Assembly (NCBI GenBank): GCA_023438245.1
Contig: JAEXRD010000002.1
Location: forward strand, 1 to 38,575
Direction: 5' to 3'
Source: Pseudomonadota bacterium
GTDB taxonomy: Bacteria; Desulfobacterota; Desulfovibrionia; Desulfovibrionales; Desulfovibrionaceae
Length of the DNA stretch: 38,575 nucleotides
A model generated the notes under the pieces. The model searched no databases, was not told the DNA's origin, and saw nothing but the letters and a program-made list of their open reading frames with translations. Positions within the stretch are counted from its first letter, which is position 1; every line of letters starts with the position of its first letter. Made by a program: the position numbers and the translations under genes. This document shows, piece after piece, positions 6,461 through 12,968 of the stretch.

Positions 6461-7213
6461 TCATTTTCCTGTTAAATCAGTCCACCCCCATACACATTTC
6501 CCAATGATAGCCTCCCGTAACCCGCCGTCATACTCCGCCAGCGCCCGCGATTCTGGTTCAAACCCTCCGTCCACATTGTCGGAGGAAAAGGTGATGATGG
6601 TGTTGTGTCCGCGCCCGTTCAGGGTGACGCGCTTGACCTTTCCGCCGCCGCCTTCCTGGCCAGGCTCCCGGACCAGAAACAGCTCCCGGAAGCTCGACGG
6701 CTCAAACGCCTCGCGGTCCACAAGCACGATGTCCCCAGGGCTCAGCGTGGGCACCATGGAAAGCTGGTTCTTGCCGATCTCCACGGCAATGAGGTTGCTG
6801 CGGCGCTGCACCGATTTGTGGTGCCGGTAGACCATCACCCAGCTCTCAATTTCCTCTTTCGAGATCATGCCCGGACCGGCCCCGGCCTCGCCCACAAGCG
6901 GCACGGCCAAGTAGTCCTCGCTCGCCGGAGGTGGGACGGAGCCGTTGACGGAGACGGTCTTGGCCTCCGCGAACAGCACCTGGCGCGTCGTGTCTGGGGC
7001 TCCTTTCCCAGGGAAAACGATCCTTGCCCCCAGCTTTTCAAGCCAAAGCATCAACGTGTCAGAGCGCGGCGTGGCGCCGTTGATCGCTTTGTAGATCTTG
7101 GAAACTTCGGTGGCGTTGAGGCCAAGCTCTTTCCCGGCGCTGTTTGGGTTTTCAAACCGTCCGCCAATTATTTCGGCCTTGAGCCAATCGATTGTGTCTT
7201 GGAGCATTCCCAT
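6461..7213 (-). CDS. Phage repressor, helix-turn-helix plus S24/LexA-type peptidase domain
   Basis: 250 residues from the chosen ATG 7213 (MGMLQDTIDWL). Residues about 24-63 form a helix-turn-helix (NSAGKELGLNATEVSKIYKAI). The C-terminal part is an S24 domain: VPLVGEAGAGPG at 104-115 with Ala-Gly bonds that could be the self-cleavage site, QLSMVPTLSPGDIVLVDRE with Ser152, and GKVKRV with Lys194 as the likely second catalytic residue. If both are active, the repressor would cleave itself with RecA after DNA damage, so the prophage would be inducible. A weak minus-strand promoter (-10 TATCTT, 7263-7258) lies under operator OR2, which suggests autoregulation. Longer starts upstream run into the operator region and are less likely. 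Confidence 0.9.
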   Translation of the reverse strand: MGMLQDTIDWLKAEIIGGRFENPNSAGKELGLNATEVSKIYKAINGATPRSDTLMLWLEKLGARIVFPGKGAPDTTRQVLFAEAKTVSVNGSVPPPASEDYLAVPLVGEAGAGPGMISKEEIESWVMVYRHHKSVQRRSNLIAVEIGKNQLSMVPTLSPGDIVLVDREAFEPSSFRELFLVREPGQEGGGGKVKRVTLNGRGHNTIITFSSDNVDGGFEPESRALAEYDGGLREAIIGKCVWGWTDLTGK

Positions 7214-7247
7214 TCGTACCCCATGCCATACGTTCACGAGGTTGTCA

Positions 7248-7298
7248 TTTTGCGAATAAGATAACCCGCCCTTGACTTGTTTTGTCGAATTCGATAAA
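7248..7298. promoter_or_regulatory. Right operators OR2 (7248-7265) and OR1 (7281-7298)
   Basis: OR1 is TTTGTCGAATTCGATAAA, a near-perfect palindrome inside PR. OR2, TTTTGCGAATAAGATAAC, is a weaker copy matching OR1 at most positions of its core and right arm. The 33-bp spacing and the 7-bp gap between OR2 and the -35 are the same as at the left promoter. OR2 also overlaps the probable repressor promoter on the other strand. Confidence 0.75.
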
Positions 7299-7300
7299 TA
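7272..7300 (+). promoter_or_regulatory. Right early promoter PR
   Basis: -35 TTGACT (7272-7277), 17-bp spacer holding OR1, -10 TAAATA (7295-7300). Transcription should begin at about 7307, at or next to the Cro-like ATG at 7308, so the first gene may be translated from a leaderless mRNA. Confidence 0.78.
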
Positions 7301-7307
7301 CAGGCCC

Positions 7308-7529
7308 ATGAACACACAAGGAATAGCCGAAACCGTCCAGCAGTGCCTTGATCGTACCGGGTTTTCGCAGCGGGAGCTTTCTCTGGCTTCTGGTGTCCCG
7401 GAGGTGACGCTCAGCCGCATTAGGAACGGCCACAGCGACGGGAGCGGAAAGACGCTGAAGAAGCTTTTGCCGTTCCTCCGCGATGACGTTCAATCCCCCA
7501 CCCCCAGCCAGCCGCCTGAGGCGGCGTAG
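7308..7529 (+). CDS. Cro-like helix-turn-helix protein
   Basis: 73 residues from ATG 7308. An XRE-type helix-turn-helix spans residues about 18-45: FSQRELSLASGVPEVTLSRI, then RNG. The C-terminus is a short Pro/Gln-rich tail. It is the first gene of the right operon, divergent from the repressor, the position of Cro in lambda-type phages, where Cro competes for the same operators. No ribosome site precedes the ATG, and the predicted transcript start falls on it. A longer frame starting at 7272 would begin inside the promoter and is rejected. Confidence 0.85.
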   Translation: MNTQGIAETVQQCLDRTGFSQRELSLASGVPEVTLSRIRNGHSDGSGKTLKKLLPFLRDDVQSPTPSQPPEAA

Positions 7530-7539
7530 CTCTGTGCCA

Positions 7540-7791
7540 ATGAGCGCGGCGAATGAGCCAGAAGATTTTGCGCGGCTATCGGTGGACTTGCCGAAGTCGC
7601 TCAATGACCGCCTTGTGAAAACGTGCGGGGCAATCGGCTCTGACCGTTCCGAGTTCACTCGCGCCGCCATTGAGCTTTTCCTCCAGGTTTCCACGAATCC
7701 GCTCCTATCCATAGCCCTACTCAAGGTGCAGACGAAACAACACCACATCCGCGCCACACCCGGCGCACAGGACGGTGTAGAGAATGTCTAG
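7540..7791 (+). CDS. Ribbon-helix-helix protein (CopG/Arc-like)
   Basis: 83 residues from ATG 7540. Residues about 8-45 match a ribbon-helix-helix DNA-binding unit: FARLSVDLPKSLNDRLVKTC followed by SDRSEFTRAAIELFLQ. The C-terminal 30 residues are basic and His-rich. Its place directly after the Cro-like gene suggests a second early regulator, perhaps a CII-like or Arc-like function, though no activator motif is visible. The exact start is uncertain: a GAGGCGG sequence lies about 18 bases upstream and a nearby GTG is possible. Confidence 0.7.
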   Translation: MSAANEPEDFARLSVDLPKSLNDRLVKTCGAIGSDRSEFTRAAIELFLQVSTNPLLSIALLKVQTKQHHIRATPGAQDGVENV

Positions 7792-7966
7792 CCCATACTC
7801 CGTAGAGCCGTACCGTACCCCTTCTGGCCGCATCGCCTACGAGCGCATGTGCCGCGACCTGGGCACAAAGCTGTGCCTGCGCGAGCGCGAGCTTGCGACC
7901 ATTCCTAAGCCCGTGCGGGTGGTCTGCCGCATCGTCTGCCGCCTGCTCCGGGGGAAGGGGAACTAG
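7784..7966 (+). CDS. Small basic phage protein (60 aa)
   Basis: 60-residue protein overlapping the previous gene by 8 bases and ending 3 bases before the replication gene, so it fits the operon. It is rich in Arg and Cys (VRVVCRIVCRLLRGKGN at the end), with Cys at about residues 23, 31, 48 and 52. No family recognised. The fit in the gap is the main support. Confidence 0.6.
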   Translation: MSSPYSVEPYRTPSGRIAYERMCRDLGTKLCLRERELATIPKPVRVVCRIVCRLLRGKGN

Positions 7967-7969
7967 GGC

Positions 7970-8833
7970 ATGGCCGAAGGCTTCATTTTTCTGCACCGAC
8001 AGCTTTCGACGCACGATCTTTGGTTGTGCGAAAAATTTACGCGAGGTCAAGCCTGGGTTGACCTTCTGATGCTGGCCAACCATAAGCCCGGCGTGATTCG
8101 TGTCCGAGGGCTTCGAATCGACATTTTGCGTGGACAGGTTGGATATTCCGAGGTCGCTCTTTCCACCCGTTGGCGGTGGTCCAGGGACAAAGTTCGCCGC
8201 TTCATGCACGAGCTTGTTCACGACAAAATGATAGCGGTTGGACGAGACAACAAAACTAGCGTCATAACTATTTTGAATTATGACCAATATCAGATTTTAT
8301 CCGAATCAAACGATACAGCAGATAAGACAGCAAGTAATACAGCAGACCGACAGCAGACCGACACGAACAAGAATGAAAAGAATGAAAAGAAAAAGACTTT
8401 GGAGTCTCCTGACGGAGACTCGTCGGGTTCCGCTCACGCGGCACCCTCTGTGCGCCCCCAAAAGCGCCCCCCGTGTCCGTACTCGGAGATCCTTGCGCTC
8501 TACCACGAGATGCTGCCCCAACTGCCCACCGTGCAGTCGTTCGACGACAGCGCCAAGAAGACCATGCGCGCCAGGTGGAACGAAGCCCCCGAGCGCCAGG
8601 ATCTAAAATTCTGGAGGCGGGTGTTTGTCACCGTGGCAGCCTCGGACTTCCTCATGGGCCGCGTGAAGGATTGGCAGTGTCCCGGCCTGCTCTGGATCAT
8701 CGGCCCCAAGAACTTCGCCAAGATCGTGAACGGGCACTACTCCAACCACGGCCCGCGCACAGGATCAAGTCTCACCGACAGCAATCTGCGCATCGCCCAG
8801 GAGTGGGCAGCCGAAGGAGGCACACCGCAATGA
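7970..8833 (+). CDS. Phage replication initiator-like protein (lambda O-like organisation)
   Basis: 287 residues. The N-terminal 100 residues have a winged-helix pattern found in phage replisome organisers and DnaD-like proteins: FIFLHRQLSTHDLWLCEKFTRGQAWVDLLMLAN, then GQVGYSEVALSTRWRWSRDKVRRFMHELVHDKMI. Residues about 115-160 are low-complexity and hydrophilic. The C-terminal domain begins near 165 (YSEILALYHEMLPQLP) and contains WRRVFVTVAASDFLMGRVKDWQCPGLLWIIGPKNFAKIVNGHY, a segment common in phage replication proteins. The linker DNA carries repeated ACAGCA motifs and an A-rich stretch, as the lambda origin does inside O. It overlaps the next gene by ATGA. Confidence 0.82.
   Translation: MAEGFIFLHRQLSTHDLWLCEKFTRGQAWVDLLMLANHKPGVIRVRGLRIDILRGQVGYSEVALSTRWRWSRDKVRRFMHELVHDKMIAVGRDNKTSVITILNYDQYQILSESNDTADKTASNTADRQQTDTNKNEKNEKKKTLESPDGDSSGSAHAAPSVRPQKRPPCPYSEILALYHEMLPQLPTVQSFDDSAKKTMRARWNEAPERQDLKFWRRVFVTVAASDFLMGRVKDWQCPGLLWIIGPKNFAKIVNGHYSNHGPRTGSSLTDSNLRIAQEWAAEGGTPQ
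8315..8398 (+). other. Candidate phage replication origin (iterons plus A-rich tract)
   Basis: Four direct copies of ACAGCA begin at 8315, 8327, 8339 and 8350, spaced 12, 12 and 11 bp; the last two extend to ACAGCAGACCG. They are followed by a purine/A-rich stretch (8366-8398) with two AATGAAAAG copies. Placement inside the linker of the initiator gene mirrors lambda ori. The repeats also encode a low-complexity Thr/Ala/Asp linker, so a coding explanation cannot be excluded. Confidence 0.5.
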
Positions 8834-9504
8834 CCGACGCCGACAGGCAGGAATTCGCCATGCTCATGACCGGCATCGCCGAGAACTTTGGGGCGCAGCT
8901 CTCCAAGCCGGGCATGGTGCTTCGCTTCGACGCCCTGCGCGGGTTCAGCATTGAACAGGTCCGCGCCGCCTGTAACTCCGTCATCCGCACCCGCAAGTAC
9001 CGCCAGATGCCCACCACCGCCGAGTTTCTTGAACACCTCGAAGGCGGGAACGTGGAAGACCTGGCCATGATGGAGGCCGCCAAGGTGCTGCAGGCCATCA
9101 AGGGCGTCGGCGGATACCGCAGCGTGGCCTTCGACAACGCCACGACCCAGGCCGTGATCGAATACGGCTTCGGTGGCTGGGTCAAAATGTGCGCCGACCT
9201 GGACGCCGACAAGGAACATTGGTTCCTGAAGGACTTCGCCAAGACCTACGGCGCCTATTCGCGCCAGGGCGTGAGCCTGACGGGCCACTTGGCCGGGCGC
9301 AGCGAGATCGCAAACGGAGCGGGCATCTACGCCGACAAGGTGCGCCTGGAGCTTATCGGCGACCACGTCAAGGCCCTGGCCATCGCCCAGGCCGAGGACG
9401 CACCAACTCCGCGCCTTGGTGCTGTGAGCGCAAGAGAGGCGCTGGGCTGTGTCATGAGGCGCATCACAGCGGGCGTGGCCGACGAGCACGACACCGCCGC
9501 CTAA
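8830..9504 (+). CDS. DUF6475-type phage protein, possible replication accessory
   Basis: 224 residues from ATG 8830, which overlaps the initiator stop codon. The N-terminal half (RQEFAMLMTGIAENFGAQLS....LRFDALRGFSIEQVRAACNSVIRTRKYRQMPTTAEFLEHL) is the pattern seen in phage proteins that follow the replication initiator. The second half, with SVAFDNATTQAVIEYGFGGWVKMC and FLKDFAKTYGAYSRQG, matches DUF6475. The position corresponds to helicase loaders such as lambda P, but no ATPase motif is present, so loader function is inference from position. Confidence 0.75.
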   Translation: MTDADRQEFAMLMTGIAENFGAQLSKPGMVLRFDALRGFSIEQVRAACNSVIRTRKYRQMPTTAEFLEHLEGGNVEDLAMMEAAKVLQAIKGVGGYRSVAFDNATTQAVIEYGFGGWVKMCADLDADKEHWFLKDFAKTYGAYSRQGVSLTGHLAGRSEIANGAGIYADKVRLELIGDHVKALAIAQAEDAPTPRLGAVSAREALGCVMRRITAGVADEHDTAA

Positions 9505-9534
9505 CCCCACAAAGGCCAACAGAAGGAGGACAAG

Positions 9535-9963
9535 ATGGCTGAAGACAAGAGGCTTGAGCAGCCGCTGAGCGCGGCGGAGATTGAGGAACTGCGGGAACTG
9601 GAGGCGAAGGCGACTGGCGGGCGCTGGGAGTTTGAGGCGCACGGCCCAGATGGGCACATGGCGCTCTACTCTGAGCGCGACCATCGGTTCCACGGCCTGC
9701 GCCTGTTCAACGTCTATGATGGTGACACGAAGTGCGCTGACAACATTGCCCTCGTTGCCGCCATGCGCAACGCCCTTCCCCGCATCCTCGCCATGCTCCA
9801 GCCGCCCGCCGACGCGGCGGTGCGGGAGGCGGTGGAGAAGCTGGAGATGGTGCGCGCAGTCGCGGAAGATGTAAACGTGTGGCTCAAGGCTACTGGCCGC
9901 GAAGGCACGGCCCACCAGCGTGAACTGGACGCCGCCCTGGCCGAGTGCGGGGAGGGCGCATGA
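9535..9963 (+). CDS. Ea22-like phage protein
   Basis: 142 residues with a strong GGAGGA ribosome site (GAAGGAGGACAAGATG). It resembles Ead/Ea22-like phage proteins: IEELRELEAKATGGRWEF near residues 15-35 and ADNIALVAAMRNALPRILAML near 66-87, followed by a helical C-terminus. This family is found in early regions of many temperate phages with no settled function. It is coupled to the next gene by an ATGA overlap. Confidence 0.74.
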   Translation: MAEDKRLEQPLSAAEIEELRELEAKATGGRWEFEAHGPDGHMALYSERDHRFHGLRLFNVYDGDTKCADNIALVAAMRNALPRILAMLQPPADAAVREAVEKLEMVRAVAEDVNVWLKATGREGTAHQRELDAALAECGEGA

Positions 9964-10460
9964 GCCTCCCCCGCCATGCCATCAACCGCCTCGCCGCACT
10001 GCACCTCGTGCTCGGACTCATGGACGCCAGCGAGGCCCCGATCACCGACAGCGGATTCACCGCCGAGGAGCGCGACAAGTCCGCGCAGGTCTGCCGCCGC
10101 ATCCGCGCCTGTGTCGCGCGCGCCCAGGCCATGGAGCCGAGCGACCCCGACAACCCACGCCTAGTCAACACGGTCATTCGCGGCAACGAAGTGATCTGGA
10201 AGTCCTGGGACATGGAGGTCGACGCCCGCGAGGCCGTGAGCATGGCCCTGGCCCGCGTGAGCAAAGAGGCCGAGGCCATCCCGCGCGCTCCCAAGTGGCT
10301 CGACAAGCGCCTGGAGTGGGCCGAGCTGGAGAGCCTGCTGCAAATGCTGCTCGAATGCCTGGACCCGGAGCTTGAGGCCGTGACGCAGATCGAAAAGGGC
10401 GACAAGGTGGCCGCGCTCATGGTGGCGGAGAGTGGCATGGACATATGCCCGCTGTACTGA
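9960..10460 (+). CDS. Phage protein of unknown function (166 aa)
   Basis: Starts at ATG 9960 inside the stop of the previous gene, with GGGGAGGG upstream. The product is soluble and mostly helical, acidic in the middle and C-terminal part, with no cysteine cluster or catalytic motif. Segments such as HAINRLAALHLVLGLMDASEA and WAELESLLQMLLECLDPELEAV suggest helical bundles. No family recognised; it belongs to the early or middle operon by position and overlap. Confidence 0.66.
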   Translation: MSLPRHAINRLAALHLVLGLMDASEAPITDSGFTAEERDKSAQVCRRIRACVARAQAMEPSDPDNPRLVNTVIRGNEVIWKSWDMEVDAREAVSMALARVSKEAEAIPRAPKWLDKRLEWAELESLLQMLLECLDPELEAVTQIEKGDKVAALMVAESGMDICPLY

Positions 10461-10615
10461 CCCCGCCCGACTTCTGCCGCGTCCACTGCGCCGCCTGGGA
10501 TGAGCGCAGGGAGGCCAGAATCAAGGGCACGGGGTGCGGGCACAAGATTTTCAACACGGGCTGCATGTGGACCGATGAGCAGCGCCAGCAGGCGCAGAGG
10601 AGCAAGAGGGGATGA
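10445..10615 (+). CDS. Small Cys-rich protein (56 aa)
   Basis: Short gene from ATG 10445, overlapping the end of the previous gene by 16 bases and joined to the nuclease gene by ATGA (10612-10615). The product contains CRVHCAAW near residues 11-18 and GTGCGHKIFNTGCMW near 30-44, that is C..HC then C.H......C, which could bind a metal ion. No family recognised. The coupling on both sides supports it. Confidence 0.58.
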   Translation: MPAVLTPPDFCRVHCAAWDERREARIKGTGCGHKIFNTGCMWTDEQRQQAQRSKRG

Positions 10616-10980
10616 GCGAGCACGCCGAGCAAGTCAGCCTGTTCAAATGGGCCGCGCTGATGCGCAAGAAGTACCCGGAGCTGGCCCTGATGTACGCCGT
10701 GCCCAATGGCGGTCATCGCCATGTCAACGTGGCGCGAAAGCTCTCCGCAGAGGGCGTGAAGGCCGGTGTTCCTGACATCCACCTTCCCGTGGCCGCTGGG
10801 CGGTTCATTGGCCTGTGGATCGAAATGAAGTTCGGCACGAACAGGCCCAGCGAGCACCAGGCGCGCTACATGGAGGCCCTGCGCAAGGCCGGGCATCGCA
10901 CGGTGGTCTGCTACTCCTGGGCCAGCGCGGTGGCGGCCATCGAGGAGTACCTGTCCATGCCCAGGCAGGTGGCGGCATGA
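10612..10980 (+). CDS. VRR-NUC domain nuclease
   Basis: 122-residue single-domain nuclease of the VRR-NUC group (PD-(D/E)XK fold). Supporting residues: EQVSLFKWA at the N-terminus, VPNGGHR at 30-36, GVPDIHLPVA with Asp55, and IEMKFG with Glu71 and Lys73 as the catalytic pair, followed by S.HQ..YMEALRKAGH and a final AVAAIEEYL helix. Stand-alone phage members are thought to process branched DNA, comparable to Holliday junction resolvases. It lies in the replication/middle operon, where a resolvase is expected before packaging. Confidence 0.92.
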   Translation: MSEHAEQVSLFKWAALMRKKYPELALMYAVPNGGHRHVNVARKLSAEGVKAGVPDIHLPVAAGRFIGLWIEMKFGTNRPSEHQARYMEALRKAGHRTVVCYSWASAVAAIEEYLSMPRQVAA

Positions 10981-11483
10981 GCAGCCACGAATCCATTGCG
11001 GGCAAGGTAACGTGGTTCCCGCTGTACGTGCGTTGCGCGCGGTGCGGCGTGAACGTCTACCAGGCCGATACGCGACAAGATTACAGCGAAATAGACCGCG
11101 AGCGTGCCGAACGCGGCCACAAGTGTTTTGTCCCGCACCCCATGCACGAAGGCCAGCTTGTCGGACAGGACGAAGGCCGCAAGGACGACTCCGGAAAGCT
11201 CCGGCTCGACCTCATCCCGCCGGAGGCCATTGATGCGCTTGCCGAGGTGCTGACGCCCGGCGCCACACGCTACGGCGCGCGCAACTGGGAGAAGGGCATC
11301 ACCTGGGGCCGCTGCTTCGCCGCCATGATGCGCCATGCCTGGGCATGGTGGCGCGGCGAGGACAAGGACCCAGACAGCGGCCTTTCTCACATGGCGCACG
11401 TGCTGTGCAACGCAGCGTTCCTCGTCACCTTCGAGCGGCGCAGGCTTGGCCAGGACGATCGCCACAAGCCCAAGGAGGACTGA
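10977..11483 (+). CDS. dATP/dGTP diphosphohydrolase-like protein (MazG-like superfamily)
   Basis: 168 residues from ATG 10977 (ATGA overlap). The core matches the phage dATP/dGTP diphosphohydrolase N-terminal family: KDDSGKLRLDLIPPEAID at 69-86, PGATRYGARNWEKG near 94-107, His120, and WWRGEDKDPDSGLSHMAHV at 124-142, with Asp, Glu and His residues suited to binding metal. Such enzymes split dNTPs to dNMP and pyrophosphate. The first 60 residues carry a C-A-R-C motif (20-23) and may be an added zinc element. Related enzymes (MazZ) act in 2-aminoadenine phages, but no PurZ is present in the window. Confidence 0.8.
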   Translation: MSSHESIAGKVTWFPLYVRCARCGVNVYQADTRQDYSEIDRERAERGHKCFVPHPMHEGQLVGQDEGRKDDSGKLRLDLIPPEAIDALAEVLTPGATRYGARNWEKGITWGRCFAAMMRHAWAWWRGEDKDPDSGLSHMAHVLCNAAFLVTFERRRLGQDDRHKPKED

Positions 11484-11719
11484 TGCCCGAACACCGCATC
11501 CCCTGCCCGGCCTGCGAAACGGGGTCCATCCGCGTGCGCAAATCCGGCGCGCTGGTCATGGAGGCGCGCACGGGCCTGCTCTCCCGCGAATGCCTTGTCG
11601 AGTGCCGCGACTGCAAGCGCAAGGGCAAGGCCCTGCTGACAATCGACATCGCCATGTACCTGGACGGGGACGGTCTATGTATAGACCCTGCCCCATTCCC
11701 CGCGGACACAGCGGCCTAG
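11483..11719 (+). CDS. Zinc-ribbon phage protein (78 aa)
   Basis: Starts at ATG 11483, sharing one base with the previous stop (TGATG). Two CxxC knuckles, CPAC at 8-11 and CRDC at 41-44, predict a zinc ribbon. The segment between them (GSIRVRKSGALVMEARTGLLSREC) resembles Ogr/Delta-type late activators in layout, but not closely enough to assign. It is the last gene before the lysis and late genes, so a role in switching on late transcription is plausible. It might equally be a simple DNA-metabolism accessory protein. Confidence 0.66.
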   Translation: MPEHRIPCPACETGSIRVRKSGALVMEARTGLLSRECLVECRDCKRKGKALLTIDIAMYLDGDGLCIDPAPFPADTAA

Positions 11720-11843
11720 TATCCTCTCGCCCAGAACGGAGCTGTGGCCGAGCCTGTGTCACGGTGGGCGTTGCGGGTGATCTCCTTCCCGCCTGCGGCG
11801 CACCACACGGCGGCCCGGCCAGCCCGCCAACCTGGGAGAGAGC

Positions 11844-12248
11844 ATGGGCAGAACGCCGCACCTCACGCTGACCCGCGACAGGCGCTCCGAGTGGGCGACC
11901 CTTGGCCGTCTGTCCATCGACGGCGAGCCCGTCTGCCACACCCTTGAGCGCCCCTGGCTCGACAACAAGCGCCGCGTGTCCTGCATCCCTGTGGGCGAGT
12001 ATACCGGGGCCGTCCAGCACAGCCCGCGCTTCAAGGCGTGGTTGCCGGAACTGCTGGACGTGCCGGGCCGTGACCAAATCCTGATCCATGCCGGGAACAC
12101 CGCCGACGACACCGAGGGCTGCATCCTCGTCGGGCTTGAGCGCCACGACCACGAAGATCGCATCATGCAGAGCCGCGCAGCCCTCGCGCTGGTGTCGAAT
12201 GCGCTGAACGGGTGCGACGGGTTCACCCTGACCGTCGAGGAGGTGTAG
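11844..12248 (+). CDS. DUF5675 family protein, probable lysis-cassette member
   Basis: 134 residues with GGGAGAG before ATG 11844. It has the DUF5675 pattern: TLGRLSIDGEPVCHTLERPW at 19-38, IPVGEY at 48-53, VPGRDQILIHAGNTADDTEGC at 73-93. The IH(x)GN...GC arrangement (His82, Asn85, Cys93) is similar to L,D-transpeptidase-like active sites. Family members sit where an endolysin is expected in many phages, yet the enzymatic activity is not established as far as I know. No other lysin is visible in this window, so this is the best candidate for the cell-wall enzyme. Confidence 0.8.
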   Translation: MGRTPHLTLTRDRRSEWATLGRLSIDGEPVCHTLERPWLDNKRRVSCIPVGEYTGAVQHSPRFKAWLPELLDVPGRDQILIHAGNTADDTEGCILVGLERHDHEDRIMQSRAALALVSNALNGCDGFTLTVEEV

Positions 12249-12250
12249 CC

Positions 12251-12358
12251 ATGTGGGGCTGGATTTTCACTGGGGTGGCCGTGGCCGTCGTTGTCGGCGT
12301 GTTCGTGCGCGGGGTGTGGAAGCTGGTTTACAACAACCTGCCGAAGGTCGGTGGCTAG
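12251..12358 (+). CDS. Very small membrane protein in the lysis cassette (35 aa)
   Basis: Begins 2 bases after the previous stop with a strong GAGGAGG site 8 bases upstream. The product is one membrane helix (WIFTGVAVAVVVGVFVRGVW) and a short polar tail (YNNLPKVGG). It may be an accessory holin, antiholin or a short spanin-like part. Size and topology alone do not decide. Confidence 0.6.
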   Translation: MWGWIFTGVAVAVVVGVFVRGVWKLVYNNLPKVGG

Positions 12359-12359
12359 C

Positions 12360-12713
12360 ATGGGACTGCTCGACGTCATCGTGTCGCCGGTCTCCGGTCT
12401 GCTCGACTCCATCCTGAAGCGCATCTGGCCCAACAAGGAGCTTGCACAGCAGAACACGCACGCCGAGGCCATGGGGCAGCAGGCCACGAACACTGCAGAA
12501 GCCCAGACCTCCGGCAGCGGTGGCTTGATCGGGCTGCTCAAGTCCTGGCGCGGGTTCATCGGCTGGGCCAGCGGGTTTGCCATCGTCTGGCAGCTCGTCG
12601 TGCGGCCCCTGCTGATCGGATTTTTCCCCGGCCACACGTTCCCCGGCTACAGCGCCGAGGAAATGGCCCTGCTGGGCCGCGTGCTGCTCGGAATGCTTGG
12701 ACTTGGGGGCTAG
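12360..12713 (+). CDS. 3TM-type holin
   Basis: 117 residues from ATG 12360, one base after the previous stop. The N-terminus has an amphipathic segment (VSPVSGLLDSILKRIWPNKELAQQ), then a hydrophobic block RGFIGWASGFAIVWQLVVRPLLIGFF at about 68-93 and a C-terminal hydrophobic helix (LLGRVLLGMLGL). This matches the three-transmembrane holin family first defined in gene transfer agents and common in prophages. Holins form the membrane hole that starts lysis. Flanking genes are also small membrane proteins. Confidence 0.83.
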   Translation: MGLLDVIVSPVSGLLDSILKRIWPNKELAQQNTHAEAMGQQATNTAEAQTSGSGGLIGLLKSWRGFIGWASGFAIVWQLVVRPLLIGFFPGHTFPGYSAEEMALLGRVLLGMLGLGG

Positions 12714-12719
12714 GGGCCG

Positions 12720-12968
12720 ATGCTAGACACCACGCAGCTCCTGCTCTCCGTGATCGGCATCCTCGTCACCGGCATGTGGTGGAGCGTGCGCGCGGCCATC
12801 ACCAGGCTCATCACCAAGCTGGACGCCATCGAGTCCCGGCAGTCGCAGATGGACAAGGACTGCGTCACTTGGGGCGACCTGGAGGGCGTGAGGCTCGATG
12901 TCAAAGACCATGACCGCCGCCTGACCGTCATCGAAACCACCTGCAAGCAGGAGCACGGGAGCAAGTAA
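12720..12968 (+). CDS. Membrane-anchored coiled-coil protein (82 aa)
   Basis: One N-terminal membrane helix (LLLSVIGILVTGMWWSV, residues 7-23) is followed by a charged helix (AITRLITKLDAIESRQSQMDK) and a second one with Cys residues. The type is frequent beside phage holins and could be an inner-membrane spanin-like subunit, though no outer-membrane partner lipoprotein is seen. Its TAA overlaps the next ATG. Confidence 0.68.
   Translation: MLDTTQLLLSVIGILVTGMWWSVRAAITRLITKLDAIESRQSQMDKDCVTWGDLEGVRLDVKDHDRRLTVIETTCKQEHGSK

Noticed and set aside
8737..9915. Minus-strand frame of 392 codons
   Set aside because: It is the complement of well-supported early genes joined by ATGA overlaps.
10977..11483. 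2-aminoadenine (Z-genome) pathway
   Set aside because: Only a diphosphohydrolase-like gene is present; no PurZ or dedicated DNA polymerase is seen here.
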